NCBI GenBank assembly: GCA_038496445.1
Contig: JALMLS010000204.1
Coordinates: forward strand, 310,001-374,000
Reading direction: 5' to 3'
Source: Trichosphaerium sp. ATCC 40318
Lineage: Eukaryota; Discosea; Flabellinia; Trichosidae
Length of the DNA: 64,000 nucleotides
Part shown: positions 11,920 through 22,543 of the stretch, piece after piece
Position numbering within the stretch: position 1 is the first letter of the stretch
Layout of the letters: the number at the start of each line of letters is the position of its first letter
Notes under the pieces: generated by a model
The model's database searches: none
Seen by the model: the letters and a program-made list of their open reading frames with translations, nothing else
Told to the model about the DNA's origin: nothing
Program-made: the position numbers and the translations under genes

Positions 11920-14341
11920 TTAATATTTTAAACCAGGGAATTCGTATTCTTTTAGGCAATGGTAGTTATGTATATCACCTCCAGCCTAAACGAATGCGTC
12001 AGGGTACTGCGTTGTATTTTTTTGTTACGTTTACAAAAAGTTTTTTGTTCTTTCCAAAGTTCGTGACTCAGCACAATTGTGCTTTCATAGACATACCTGT
12101 GGATTAGATGGCACGCCACGCATTATCGTACGACACCTCTGAGCAGCAAAACGGGTCATATCAAGACTTTGAGGATCAGACCACCAAGTTTCTCCCACTG
12201 CACCCAAGTATGGTGTAATTTTTGTAATGATATTTCCTAATGTCGTTAGAAAAACAGAGGTTACTGGCTATCGCTGATAAAGCGTTAATTACCCGAATCA
12301 GTAATTGCTGCGTCATCAAAAACCGTTAACTGCCCACCAAGAACTAATGCTTGTTCGCTAGCCGTACCTAAGAGTGGTTGAGACATAAAAACATCTTCTC
12401 ATTATTTTTTTGTACCCGAAAAATCTGTTGGATTTGTAGCATACATTTGTTGCCACGTGTACGATTTTTGGATATTTTCTCTTCTAGGATCAACGACATA
12501 GTATGGTCCGGATAGTATGACGTGTCCACCTAAAAATGGCAAGGGTGTCACCGAGATATATACAATGACATCATAAACGGTTTTTTGATTTTTGTATGTA
12601 CCTTTTGAGGTCAAGTCTTTAAACGCTGGCTGCCACTGTGTATTTGGTATCCAACCATCCCAAGTGTCATATGCCAAGTTAGGGTACTTTGATATTGGTG
12701 TTAGAGAAGGAAGGCCTAGCAGAACATTTCAGCAAAGTTCCTTGAGGCATCAAAAAAAAAGAAGACTTACCAGGATACCATCCAAGCGCCTTTTTGTCTA
12801 TAACAGGAGTTAGCTCGTTTCTTTTAGGCGAGAACGTACTGTATTTTGCTAGAATAGTGAGTAATCTTTCGCAGTAGTATCCCAACACTTGACTGACTTG
12901 TGTGAACCCTTTCTGTTTCATTAGAGCTTGCACAGCGGGAGATTTTTGCCATTGAGATAAATCAGTTTCGTCGAAGCCTATACCAACTTGATCTGACGGG
13001 AAAACACTAGCTACATAACTCCACATAGAGTCAAAGAATTCCCATGTTTTTTCATTAGATGGGTCAGGTAGAACACCACGTGATAATTTACCATTCTTTA
13101 AATACAGTTAAAGGGGTAGACAAGGTTAGAGGTATCGTACCGATTCATACTCAACACATAGATCAGGGTATGCATAACAAATAGAGTAAGAGTGTCCTGG
13201 TGTATCAATCTCAGGTATTATCTTAACACCGCGATGCAAAGCATACGAAACCAGGTCCTTAACATCACTCACAGAGTATGTGTGAGCCTGTTTAGAGTAA
13301 GCACCTAAGAAGAATTAACCTTAGTTTTAGCATAAAGAGCGCACCTTTCTGTGTAAGTAGAGGATATCCTGGTACTTCCAGAGGCCATGAATCGGTGTCA
13401 ATAAGGTGTAAATGTAATGAATTAAGCTTATAGAAGCTCATTTGGTCAATGAGGCCTTTAAGTGAGCTAACAGTCATAAACCTTCTTGCCGTGTCAATCA
13501 TTACTACAATTCTTGTAAGTATTCAATCCTTGACGGATCTCAAACCTCCGCGATAACTCAATCGAGGCCTATCTGATATAGTCACGAGCTTTGCGCTGTA
13601 TTCATACGAATTATAGTTAAACGTCACCAATTGAGAAAACGTTTCAAGTCCGCGAAGAGCACCTAGCAAACTATCAGGTTTTTTTCCTTTGTTCTGACTT
13701 ACCAAACACTGTATTTGCTTTCAACGTAAAGGCTGTTTTAGATAAGGTAAGATCATAGGACTCATCAGTAGATAGGGTGAGGTTTTCATTGTAAGGGAGA
13801 TTTAGAGTGACCTCCAATTTTGATACTGAGCTTGTGCCCTTTTATTGAAATATTAATAATGTGCTGTGATCTGCAGCATACGTTTTGAGTTGGTATAGGG
13901 AATAGATATTTCATATATCTAGATATTGCATCTTGTAGTATTGACCCAGATGAGGATGATGAGATACTTAACCCAAATAAGCAAAAGAGGAGAAAAATCT
14001 AACAGTGAATTCTGGAAAATTGTACCGAAAAGTTGTTGGGTTAACCGTTATTGTATCTCCACTTGAGGTCATTTGCCTTGGCAATGGCCATAATCCGTCT
14101 GGTAGAGAACCAATACCTAGAATATATGTTATCGTAGAAGAGTAACAAAGAGAGGTGAGGATAAAATTGATTTTTTTGATCTTTCTCACGTGTTTTGTTT
14201 GAAACTCTTTATTTTACCTTCACCAACGTGTTCTCGTTGATAAGTGTACTCTTCGAGTGAAGGATGTATTGGCTTGTCAAGCGACCAGCCGTGTAAAACG
14301 TTGACACAGAGTAGCAAAAATATTATTAACGAGTTGCGCAT
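11920..14341 (-). CDS. GH20 beta-N-acetylhexosaminidase, secreted/lysosomal
   Basis: The ATG at 14341 gives a signal peptide (MRNSLIIFLLLCVNVLHGWS). An N-terminal GH20b-like domain follows, with a YRGGLRSVKD-type entry. The TIM barrel shows MIDTARRFMTVSSLKGLIDQ, MSFYKLNSLHLHLIDTDSWP, GVKIIPEIDTPGHSYS and the catalytic region VGIGFDETDLSQW. Towards the end come GAVGETWWSDPQ and the C-terminal RCRTIMRGVPSNP, with a last small exon ending PGLKY and stop at 11920. These match eukaryotic HexA/HexB-type enzymes that release terminal GlcNAc/GalNAc from glycoconjugates or chitin fragments. The catalytic Asp-Glu pair is kept, but the usual Gly-Gly-Asp-Glu reads Gly-Phe-Asp-Glu. There are about 10 exons. 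It shares an 80-bp divergent spacer with the PSI-domain gene. Confidence 0.92.
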
Positions 14342-14421
14342 TGGTTTCGCAAAGTGTCTAACTGTTGATGTTTAGTTAAGGCGGAGAAAACCAAGTTTTA
14401 AAGTTAAAATCGTTTAAAACA

Positions 14422-15069
14422 ATGCGTACCTTGTTGGCTGTCTTCTTATTAGCGTATTTTGCACCTCAGGTGTATTGTGCTGCATCTGCGTGTAATGCTT
14501 TCACAGACTGCGATAGTTGTATTTTTAACCCTGACTACCAGTGCAAGTGGTGCGCCAGCTCTGGTTGTAACCCAGTTTCGTTTCATTGCGACACTGCTTA
14601 TTTAAATTCATGTACAGGCCGTTGTTTGATCATTGCTAATGCGTGTAGGTTGCAAAACATCCAATATAACGACTTGCCAAGCGTCATCAAAATGTAGGTG
14701 GTGCGGATTTGATATAAAGCGCTGTGTGGATGTGGTATGGGATATAAACGCGTAAATATACAGTTTTATACTAAGCATCTCGTACAGGAACTTAAATGCC
14801 CTATTGGTAAGATTACTATTATCCTTATAGTAGTTGGTATTGTAGGAGGGGTGCTAGTTGCCGGTACGCATAATTCTTAGCGTATTTGCTCTAAAGTGCG
14901 TGTAGGTATTCTTTATGGGCTATGGTACTACTGTTGCTCTAAACCACCGCAACCGTACTGGGTGAACGACGAGAGGTATAAAAATATCAACAAAGTGGGT
15001 TGTCAAGTCTCTAACATTGCTGTTTTAGAAGAGGATCAGGTTCAAGAGGCTCTGGTTACCGTCCCTTGA
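14422..15069 (+). CDS. Type I membrane protein with PSI-like Cys domain, PTTG1IP-like
   Basis: The signal peptide (MRTLLAVFLLAYFAPQVYC) is followed by a Cys-rich PSI-type module: CNAFTDCDSCIFNPDYQCKW, CASSGC. A 39-nt intron (14612-14650) and two further short introns restore a single frame: CCKTSNITTCQASSKCRWCG, then a transmembrane helix (ITIILIVVGIVGGVLVA) and a short cytoplasmic tail (LYGLWYYCCSKPPQPYW...) ending at 15069. Architecture and size (about 170-180 residues) resemble PTTG1IP/PBF, a small glycoprotein with a PSI domain. The role is unknown; PTTG1IP has been linked to trafficking and binding partners. Expected location is the plasma membrane or endosomes. Confidence 0.7.
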
Positions 15070-15359
15070 GCACGGTTGATAGAATGGAGCCTAGTGTAAA
15101 CTAAAGCGCTTGTACAATTTGTACATTAAAAAAGCTAAACGGTTTGTCCGTTTTTTTTTTCACTTGGTTTTTTGTTGTCAAAAGGTGGCCTGCAAAAAAG
15201 TTTCGTTCGACAATGTAGTCTCCTAACATAATATCAACGTTATAAATAATAGTCGTTGGCAGTTGGCTTCAACACAGCGTTCGCACTAACCGACAATATG
15301 AGACTTTCCTCGACTTTTGAAACAAAAACCAATTTTTTTATATCACGTGCCAGTACAAC

Positions 15360-18300
15360 ATGTTTGCGCACATTGTTGGCTTGCTTGTAGTTTGCTCTAG
15401 TGTGCGTAGCGCTAGTTTTGGATCTGGTAACTACGGAGAGTGGTTTAATGACGAGTTTGGTACCATGCAATACTCAACCTAACTCTCAACTTCTAAACTC
15501 TCTTAAAGACATACCTGCGTATAACTTTACGGATGGACCTATGAAAATCCAAGAGAAGCCTCAGATAACGTTTCAAGTACAAGACTCTAGCTTCAACGGG
15601 TTTTATAACATACTATTTAGGTGGGTAATGCACGATTAGTGTTAATCACGTACAGTGATGGTACTGTAGCGCTTCGGCAGGATGAAGGCAGTCCAAAATT
15701 TTTGAACGACATGGATGCAGCCAATAGTCAGTTCAGAGGTAAGCCTTGATGTTTTTGACGCCCTCACGAGTATTAAGGTGGTCGTGGATACGTACACGAT
15801 GGAGAAAACGTTGTGTTAAGTACAGTTTATGACAAAAACTCAAAGCAAGAGTATTATCAGCAATTCGGCGTTGGGTATTACAAAAGGATCGTTGAGAACG
15901 TTGAAACGGGTGTACACGTTGAGAGTACACTTATGGTTCCATTTGGGTGCGATTTCTAACACGTGATTTTATTCTGAAATGAGGTAGTGACGATCCTTTG
16001 GTTTTTGAAAGAGTAGTGATTTCTAATAAAGCTTCAAAGCCTCAAAACGTTGGTTGGGTTGAATACTGGGCAAGTAAGATATTCGAACTTGATGCAAACT
16101 TTACTAGGTAAGTCAAGGTACTACTTGGTAGCTTCAAGCTAATTCGATCATTGTATAATAGAGAGTATGCAGACAAGTACACAAACAAGTTTAGTTTAGT
16201 CAAAGGTGCAAAATATTCCGGCTTGAAGAACACACCTTCACCGCCTTTTCATGGTGTTAATGCTGGTAAAATACCAGCTCAACATGATCTAAATCCTAGA
16301 GAAACATTCCTCGTTTGCTTATCACATGATATTACATCATTTGGAACAAATGGTTCTAATCTATTTGTTGATAATAATCCATTTCAACTTCATCTTGATG
16401 GATTTGACAATAGCCTCTTAACAACAGGAAAGACTTCTGTCATGGCCTTAAATATTGATAACATACAAATTAAGCCAGGTCAATCAAGTTCTTTATACTT
16501 TGCTTATGGCTATTTATCTGATGAAAAGCAAACAGTACAATCTCTCCTCAACAAGTACGAGATTGGTTTCGAAAAAATTTGGCAAAATTCAAATGAACAA
16601 TGGACGAAAACTCAAATGTCTTTGTCGGTTCCTTCAGATGGTGATTGGATACAGGTACTATATTTAGTACCTAAGGTAATTTATTTATTAAAATTAATGT
16701 AGAGAGAAAGCATATGGCATAGCTACATGATAAAATCGATGTTAACTTATGATACATTTTTTGGTAAATCAAAAAAGAAAGTAAAAAAACCTTGAAGTAA
16801 CGCTTGTTTAAAGAGCGCCATATTCTTAATCAAGCGGGTGTCTATCAGTATAGAGACGGATTTCAAGGTATGCATAGCAATTTTGTAGCAAAGCTTATTC
16901 TCTTCAGGAGCCGCACGTGACCCTCTCAATCATGTGATACCATTGATATATATGAATCAAACAGAATATGTCAAGGACACTATCTTGTACACAATTGAGG
17001 AAACGTGGGAGAATGGTAGAATTCCTTGGGCCAAATGTGCTTATGGCTCGGTAACCTTTTGTTGTAAACTGTATTATCTTATTATGCTAGGACTGCTATG
17101 ACGCCAGGAATACTAATGATACAGGTCCAGGAATACATGAAACAAAGTACTTTCCAAGCGACCTAGAGATTTGGTTAGTGAGCACATTATCTCTGTATGT
17201 ATTAGGTATGTATCTTGTCTGAACCTCCACATTTTTAACGTTGACTTGTATGTAGCCACACGTGATATTGAATTCTTAAATCAACCTGTAAACACCAATT
17301 TTGGTCAGCATACAGTTGAATCAGCTACTTGGTATGTACTGAGCATAGTCGTTTTTGTTGTAGAATTGACCTCACTCTTTGTGAATTTAGGTTCATTTTC
17401 AGTCATCTAATAAATGTTACTGGCGTTGGCAAACACAATCTAAACAAGATACTATTTTGTGATCACAACGATGGATTATACTCTTTCTTGAGCTTAAACA
17501 ATGCTCAGAAGGAAGAAGCAATTCGTACTGGCGAAAGGTACGCTACATTGATTAAATGTCACAAAACCCTCAAGCTAATACTGACGTGAGTGTGATGAAC
17601 GCAGCAATGGCAACCTACGCTTATAAAAAATATTCTGAAATGCTTGGATACGTAGGGAAAACGTGGAAGCAAGATTGTGTTGAATCACTACAAAGAGAAC
17701 AAGTAGCAGCAGTCGGAAATACTTGGAACGGAAAATGGTATAACAGGGCATGGTTGGGAAATAATTATGGATGGCTTGGTGATACAAAAGATGATACGCT
17801 GTGGCTTGAACCGAATGCTTGGGCTATATTAGGTGGCGTTAGCATCAATCAAAACCACACAGATAGCCTTGTACGCATGATATTTATCAGTTCAGCTACA
17901 GCTGTTTTTTCAGCGAATTTCGAAATTGCCATATGCGCTTTGCACGTGGTATAAGTTGATAGAAATTATTTGATATTAAAGACTACTGGCGGCTTTATTG
18001 ATGATCTTTTCCTTAAGGTTAAAGAGATAAATACAAGAAATAGAGACGTGTCACCAATTGGGGCATTATTTAGTAGTAAAACACATTTAACTAAATATCA
18101 CTACACAAGTACCCACCTTCCTACAAACTGACCTTTCTTCGATACAAGTTTACTCTTGCTTTAGGTTTTTGGTATTGCGGCACATTACCTCTTCAGGTGA
18201 GGATTTTTTAACAACTATTCGAGTTCTTTGTTTTTTCTTATTTTATTCTTCATTTACAGCAAGCTTTTGGGCAAACTGGATACAATGACCTAGCTTATGA

Positions 18301-18982
18301 TGAATGGAAAAAGTCATCATTAGCATACCATTCTAATATATACCCAGATTATTGGTTTGGCACTTGGTCTGGTTGCGATTCAATAAACTCAGTCCTTGGA
18401 CCAGTACGGCGAAATAACTAAATTCAAAAAATGACTTCCAGGTAGAATCCTGGGTCTGTTGGCACACCTACTTATCCAGTATTAAACGCTTGGTCACATA
18501 CAACACCTCTAGCTACGATTCCATATTTGGTCGGTAAGCTGAAACGCAGAAGACCTTAGAACTAGCCTAAAATACTACCTTGTATGACGATCATTTTTTT
18601 AACTAAACGTGAGTGCTGTAGGTCTTGAATTTGTTCATAATGGTGTTTCTATAAAACCAAAACTATCCTTAACAAAGTACACTATATCTTCTTACCTTTT
18701 TGGAATCCAAAAGCACAATACAGGAGAATACTCTGGATGGTACGCTCAAGATCATTTCGTTCTTTTATAATAAGTCATAGGTACACTATCAACAGTAATG
18801 ATGTTGAAGAGCTAGTGTTCAATTTTGAATTTGACAAAGAAGAAGCCTTAAAAATCAATTCTGTTTTTGTTAATAACAAGAAAGTTCAGCTTGTTAGACC
18901 TTCAGACAATACAATAACTTTCAAAGCACAATTTAGTAACAAGACAATAAAGTGGATGCTTTCCACTGGTGAGAATCGTTGA
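15360..18982 (+). CDS. Secreted GH94/GH36-like six-hairpin glycosidase or phosphorylase
   Basis: A signal peptide starts at 15360 (MFAHIVGLLVVCSSVRS). About 12 exons follow. The beta-sandwich part contains SQFRGGRGYVHDGENVV and YYKRIVENVETGVHVEST; the helical barrel contains REYADKYTNKFSLVKG, the GDWNDG-like CDHNDGLYSF, and NGKWYNRAWLGNNYGW with LWLEPNAWAILGG, a signature of the GH94 phosphorylase clan. C-terminal exons (GIQKHNTGEYSGW, then a beta-sandwich ending at 18982) also fit. GH94 enzymes phosphorolyse or hydrolyse beta-linked glucosides or chitobiose; the substrate here is unknown. Oddity: the signal-peptide frame reads FNDEFG and then breaks, while coding resumes one frame over at about 15458 (PCNTQPNSQLLN) with no room for a normal intron. 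This is a sequence indel, a very odd splice, or a mutation. It is probably secreted or lysosomal. Confidence 0.75.
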
Positions 18983-19540
18983 TACCAGGATGCCAGAGAG
19001 CAATACATATCAATCAATAAATGCATGGTTTCTTTTTAATGTAACCTCTTTGAGTACATTTCTTTGTATTGGCGTTCAAAGTCAACTGCAAATTTTACTT
19101 CTTTAGTTCATGGTACCCAATATTTATACACTAGCAGTACAACACTAAGACATACTTTTTACTGTAGTACGATAAACAAATGGGAGGTTCTATCCTCGGG
19201 TTTGGAAGTTCAAATAAAAACAACTCCAAATAAGCGGCAAAAGGGCAGATAGTTAACAGGTTTATACAATCTCCGTTTACCATTATTGAACCAAGATTAA
19301 TGGGTTCCTCTGTACATATTTTCCTTTACCAATTCATGGCATTTGAATCAAAGGGGCTCTCTAGCTAATAATTCTATCTATGAACATGTGAAATCACACC
19401 ACATCACATTTTTCTCGAATAGAACCTACACGTGCTTCTTAGCCAATGTGAGGTTTTAATCAAAAAGTCCTACCTTTCCATACAGTCCATCTTCCAACCA
19501 ACTCAATTGCTGTCTAATAAACCTGGTTAGAACGAACAAA
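18983..19540. other. Intergenic region between convergent genes
   Basis: Both flanking genes end here: the GH94-like gene at 18982 (+) and the DUF692-like gene at 19541 (-). It should hold two 3' UTRs. A reading frame at 19064-19252 has no support. No repeat, RNA gene or transposon remnant is evident. Confidence 0.4.
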
Positions 19541-21308
19541 CTACTTCAGGGAGGCAGCAACCTCTAAACTTCTCAAATCCATCATGTCAATATCAGACTT
19601 AAAAGGAATGAATTTTTCGGATGTCTTAAGGACTTTCATGGCTTCTTGTGCTGTTTTAGAATGTCTAAGGACATCAATCATACCCTAGTAGAAAATTTAA
19701 TACAATAGTTTAGCACGTGATTAAAGTTAACTTACAGCTTGAAAACCAATAAGTTCTTCATCTTGATAAATTCGATTTACATCAACATTTATTTTACCAT
19801 CTTCGTTTTTGATAACCGTCTCAAGTCTTTGGCTCTCTTGTTGTGTATTTGTAAAAAAGAAAAGCATTGTACTATCATTTAGTACCACATGGTTTTATTC
19901 CTTTTATTTTGGACACACGTGTAAAATCATGTGCTTCAACAATTTTCTTTAGCCTGTTTTTTTGTTTTAGTTGGTACTCTAACTCAAATTAAAGCAACGT
20001 TGAGTACCTTCTGAACTCTTCTCTTAAGTTTTCTGAATCTTCTTTACCATTTATCGTATTGCCTAATCTCTCTAGTATAACTACTTCTACATTTGGACAA
20101 GAATCTAGTACAACTGGAAGTAAAGCAAACACCTAAAACCAAGTTAAGTCAATAAGTAAAAATAAATCACAATAATCTTCACAAACCTCTTCAGGTACAG
20201 GTCCGTCATGAGAATCTCTTCTAAATTTACCCCCACTAGGGTCACATGTTGGGTTGCTAAACCTTCCACCACTCAAGTGAATCTTTAAGAATAGTTATTT
20301 AGATGAAGCAAAAACTTGAGCTCAAAAAATCCTACCTCGAGTACTTTATCCAATGGGTACAATGAGAGCAAGGTTTCGATGTCCATATCAAAATTATATA
20401 ATTGGCAATACAGGTTGTGAATATCAAGTAAGATAAAACCATCGATGGGACTCAAGATTTTGTTCAAAAAAGAACCTTGCTCAAGAGCTCCCTAACAGGA
20501 TTTTAGAAGAAAAAAAATAACAATCTTTTTTACATTTTTATGCCAAGACAATGCAAGGTTTTCCATTCCAATTTTAACCTTTAAAGTTGTCACATAGAGT
20601 TAATAGAATCATAACGTCGCTTACATCTATACCCACTATGTCTTGTAGCATTTTCATACGCATCTGCGTACCAAGGATAGCTCCTAAGAAGGTTACTGTT
20701 AGTTAAATCAACCGAAAGATGGTCACGTGCCTTTTGTGTAGGGCACGGGAAGAGGTGCTCCATGAACCTAATTATGTATAGGCATGACATACAAAGATTG
20801 AATATATTTGCGTACAGCTTCACCAGCTGAACTGCAGCCAACATGATCGGAGATGTGTTTGAACTTATACTTACTAGTTATCTTTGCAAAGTGGTTTAAA
20901 TAACGCTCTTGACGCGGTTTCCACTGTGAACTGTACGTTTTATTACGTTTTTGTGGGACTGTAGTCGTAGAATAGTTAAAAAAGTACCTCATCGGGCTGA
21001 ATGTAATAGCGTGACCATATAGAGAGCCTGTGATGCGCATTTAGAATTGTTATAGTGTAATCTATACCTTTGTCGCCGTATTTGGTTAAAATAGCGTTCG
21101 ACCACTCTGGTATGCCTCCAAAACCCATGTCTAGGCTACAACACGAATTAAATCGTATTAGTAACGGTTTTTACCTATACTCCACTGCTTCGATCTCTCC
21201 ATTGTCAAACAGCTCATCAAACGCTTGTTTGAACCCATTGCTGTAAGGCATAAAACTTACACCTACCAAAGGCCTGGAGCGAATAGATTTATCTCCATTT
21301 GGCTCCAT
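19541..21308 (-). CDS. DUF692/MbnB-TglH-like multinuclear non-heme iron enzyme family protein
   Basis: The ATG at 21308 starts MEPNGDKSIRSRPLVGVSF. Later exons carry PEWSNAILTKYGDKG, the metal-ligand motif KHISDHVG, then IGMENLALSWHKN (the ENxxS-type strand), GFILLDIHNLYCQLYNFDMD with LYPLDKVLE (the LLLDVNNVY...LPLDRV block of DUF692), IHLSGG, RRDSHDGPVPEE and VVILERLGN. This TIM-barrel order is that of DUF692. Bacterial members (MbnB, TglH, ChrH) use two or three irons to oxidise Cys in peptides. Here the HLAGH block reads HLSGG, so one His ligand may be missing or replaced. The splice join between the HISDHVG exon and the ENLALS exon (20600-20800) is unresolved. A C-terminal helical extension follows to the stop at 19541. 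Role in a eukaryote is unknown. Confidence 0.8.
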
Positions 21309-21448
21309 TGTAATGCTTAATTGTACTACTAATGTATAACCTGTGTATTTTGTCGTTAAGAGTCTTTAATATTAAGTGAACAAGGGACGAACCCGAACAG
21401 TTTTTTTTTGAATCACGTGAAATAAAAAATACCATTTTATTCTTTCAG

Positions 21449-22162
21449 TTAGTTGTCTTCTGTACTCGCAGCGTCTTTGTCTTTTTGCACACCCAGAAGG
21501 TATTCATAGTCAAGTTTTCGCTTTCCGTCAACGACAAATATGATCCTCTCCATCTTCTTAGTGCCTGGACGCTCCAGCCACTTTTTTGTTTCTTCGACAG
21601 CTATCTGTGCTGCCTCTCTAAGAGGATAGCCATAAAACCCAGTAGCGATGCAAGGAATCGCTAGAGATGTTATTGGATAAGCGTTAACAAGGGCTAGTAG
21701 CGTTTGGTAGCAACTCCTGAGCAATTTCGGTTGAGGCTTTCCGTCATCGTCTAAATATGGTCCTACTGTATGTAGTACATATGTAGCAGGTAATTTATAG
21801 CCTTTAGTTATTTTTGTATCTCCTGTAGCGCATAAGTTGTCCTTTGTTATCATAGCGCATTCTCTTTGAAGTAGAGGCCCTGCTGCTTTATGTACGGCCT
21901 CGTCTATACCACCTCCACCAAGTAAACCTTCATTTGCAGCGTTAACTATCGCATCTACCTCTAAACGCGTAATGTCGCCCTTGAATATCGATAAAACGCC
22001 TTCTATGATTGGAATATCTGAAAGAGCTACAAAATTATCTTTGCATCTGTAATACTTCCTCTTGGTTGCTCTGTCAGTGATCAGACTGATATTTAATTCC
22101 TCTGCATCAATTTCTTTAGACAGGACTGTTGAACACTGCTCTTTAAACCAGCTGTGACTCAT
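21449..22162 (-). CDS. Macrodomain protein (MacroD-type ADP-ribosyl hydrolase)
   Basis: An intronless gene of 237 codons from an ATG at 22162. A 50-residue N-terminal extension (MSHSWFKEQCSTVLSKEID...) precedes a complete macrodomain: LSIFKGDITRLEVDAIVNAA, NEGLLGGGGIDEAVHKAAGP, ATGDTKITKGYKLPATYVLH, TVGP and IPCIATGFYGYPLREAA. The NAAN and GGGGIDEAVH blocks are the ADP-ribose loop of the MacroD1/MacroD2/YmdB class, which removes ADP-ribose from acidic residues or deacetylates O-acetyl-ADP-ribose. The absence of introns is unusual among its neighbours and may mean recent transfer or retroposition; codon use does not look different by eye. Expected in cytosol or nucleus. Confidence 0.93.
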   Translation of the reverse strand: MSHSWFKEQCSTVLSKEIDAEELNISLITDRATKRKYYRCKDNFVALSDIPIIEGVLSIFKGDITRLEVDAIVNAANEGLLGGGGIDEAVHKAAGPLLQRECAMITKDNLCATGDTKITKGYKLPATYVLHTVGPYLDDDGKPQPKLLRSCYQTLLALVNAYPITSLAIPCIATGFYGYPLREAAQIAVEETKKWLERPGTKKMERIIFVVDGKRKLDYEYLLGVQKDKDAASTEDN

Positions 22163-22543
22163 TTCTAGTTGTTTTTGATTGTTTTGATGCTAAACCTGGT
22201 ACTTCTCTTCAGTGAATTGCTTTAAGCTTTTTAGTGCATGTAGCGTTACTGTTGCTATGTCAATTTACTACCTGTACTTGATAGCAAGTTGGGGTTTTGC
22301 AGTAAGCTGTCTAAACATAGGACTGAAAGTCGAGTAAGCTATTTAAAAAAAATACAATGTGCGCGAAATTCTGTAAAAAGTGTATTCAGAATGTACAACC
22401 TTCCTTGTATCACAGCTGAAATTACCGTAACCTTCTGCAAAAGATCTACGCTAACAGCAGGGCAACAACACATTTATTAATAAAGTGTATGGTATTCGGT
22501 GTGGATGCCAATTCTCGGAAAACATTATGATAAAAAAAAGTTG

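Noticed and set aside
15360-18982. First read as a GH116 (GBA2-like) glucosylceramidase
   Set aside because: The NGKWYNRAW, CDHNDGL and LEPNAWAILGG blocks fit GH94-type enzymes better, and GH116 hallmarks were not found.
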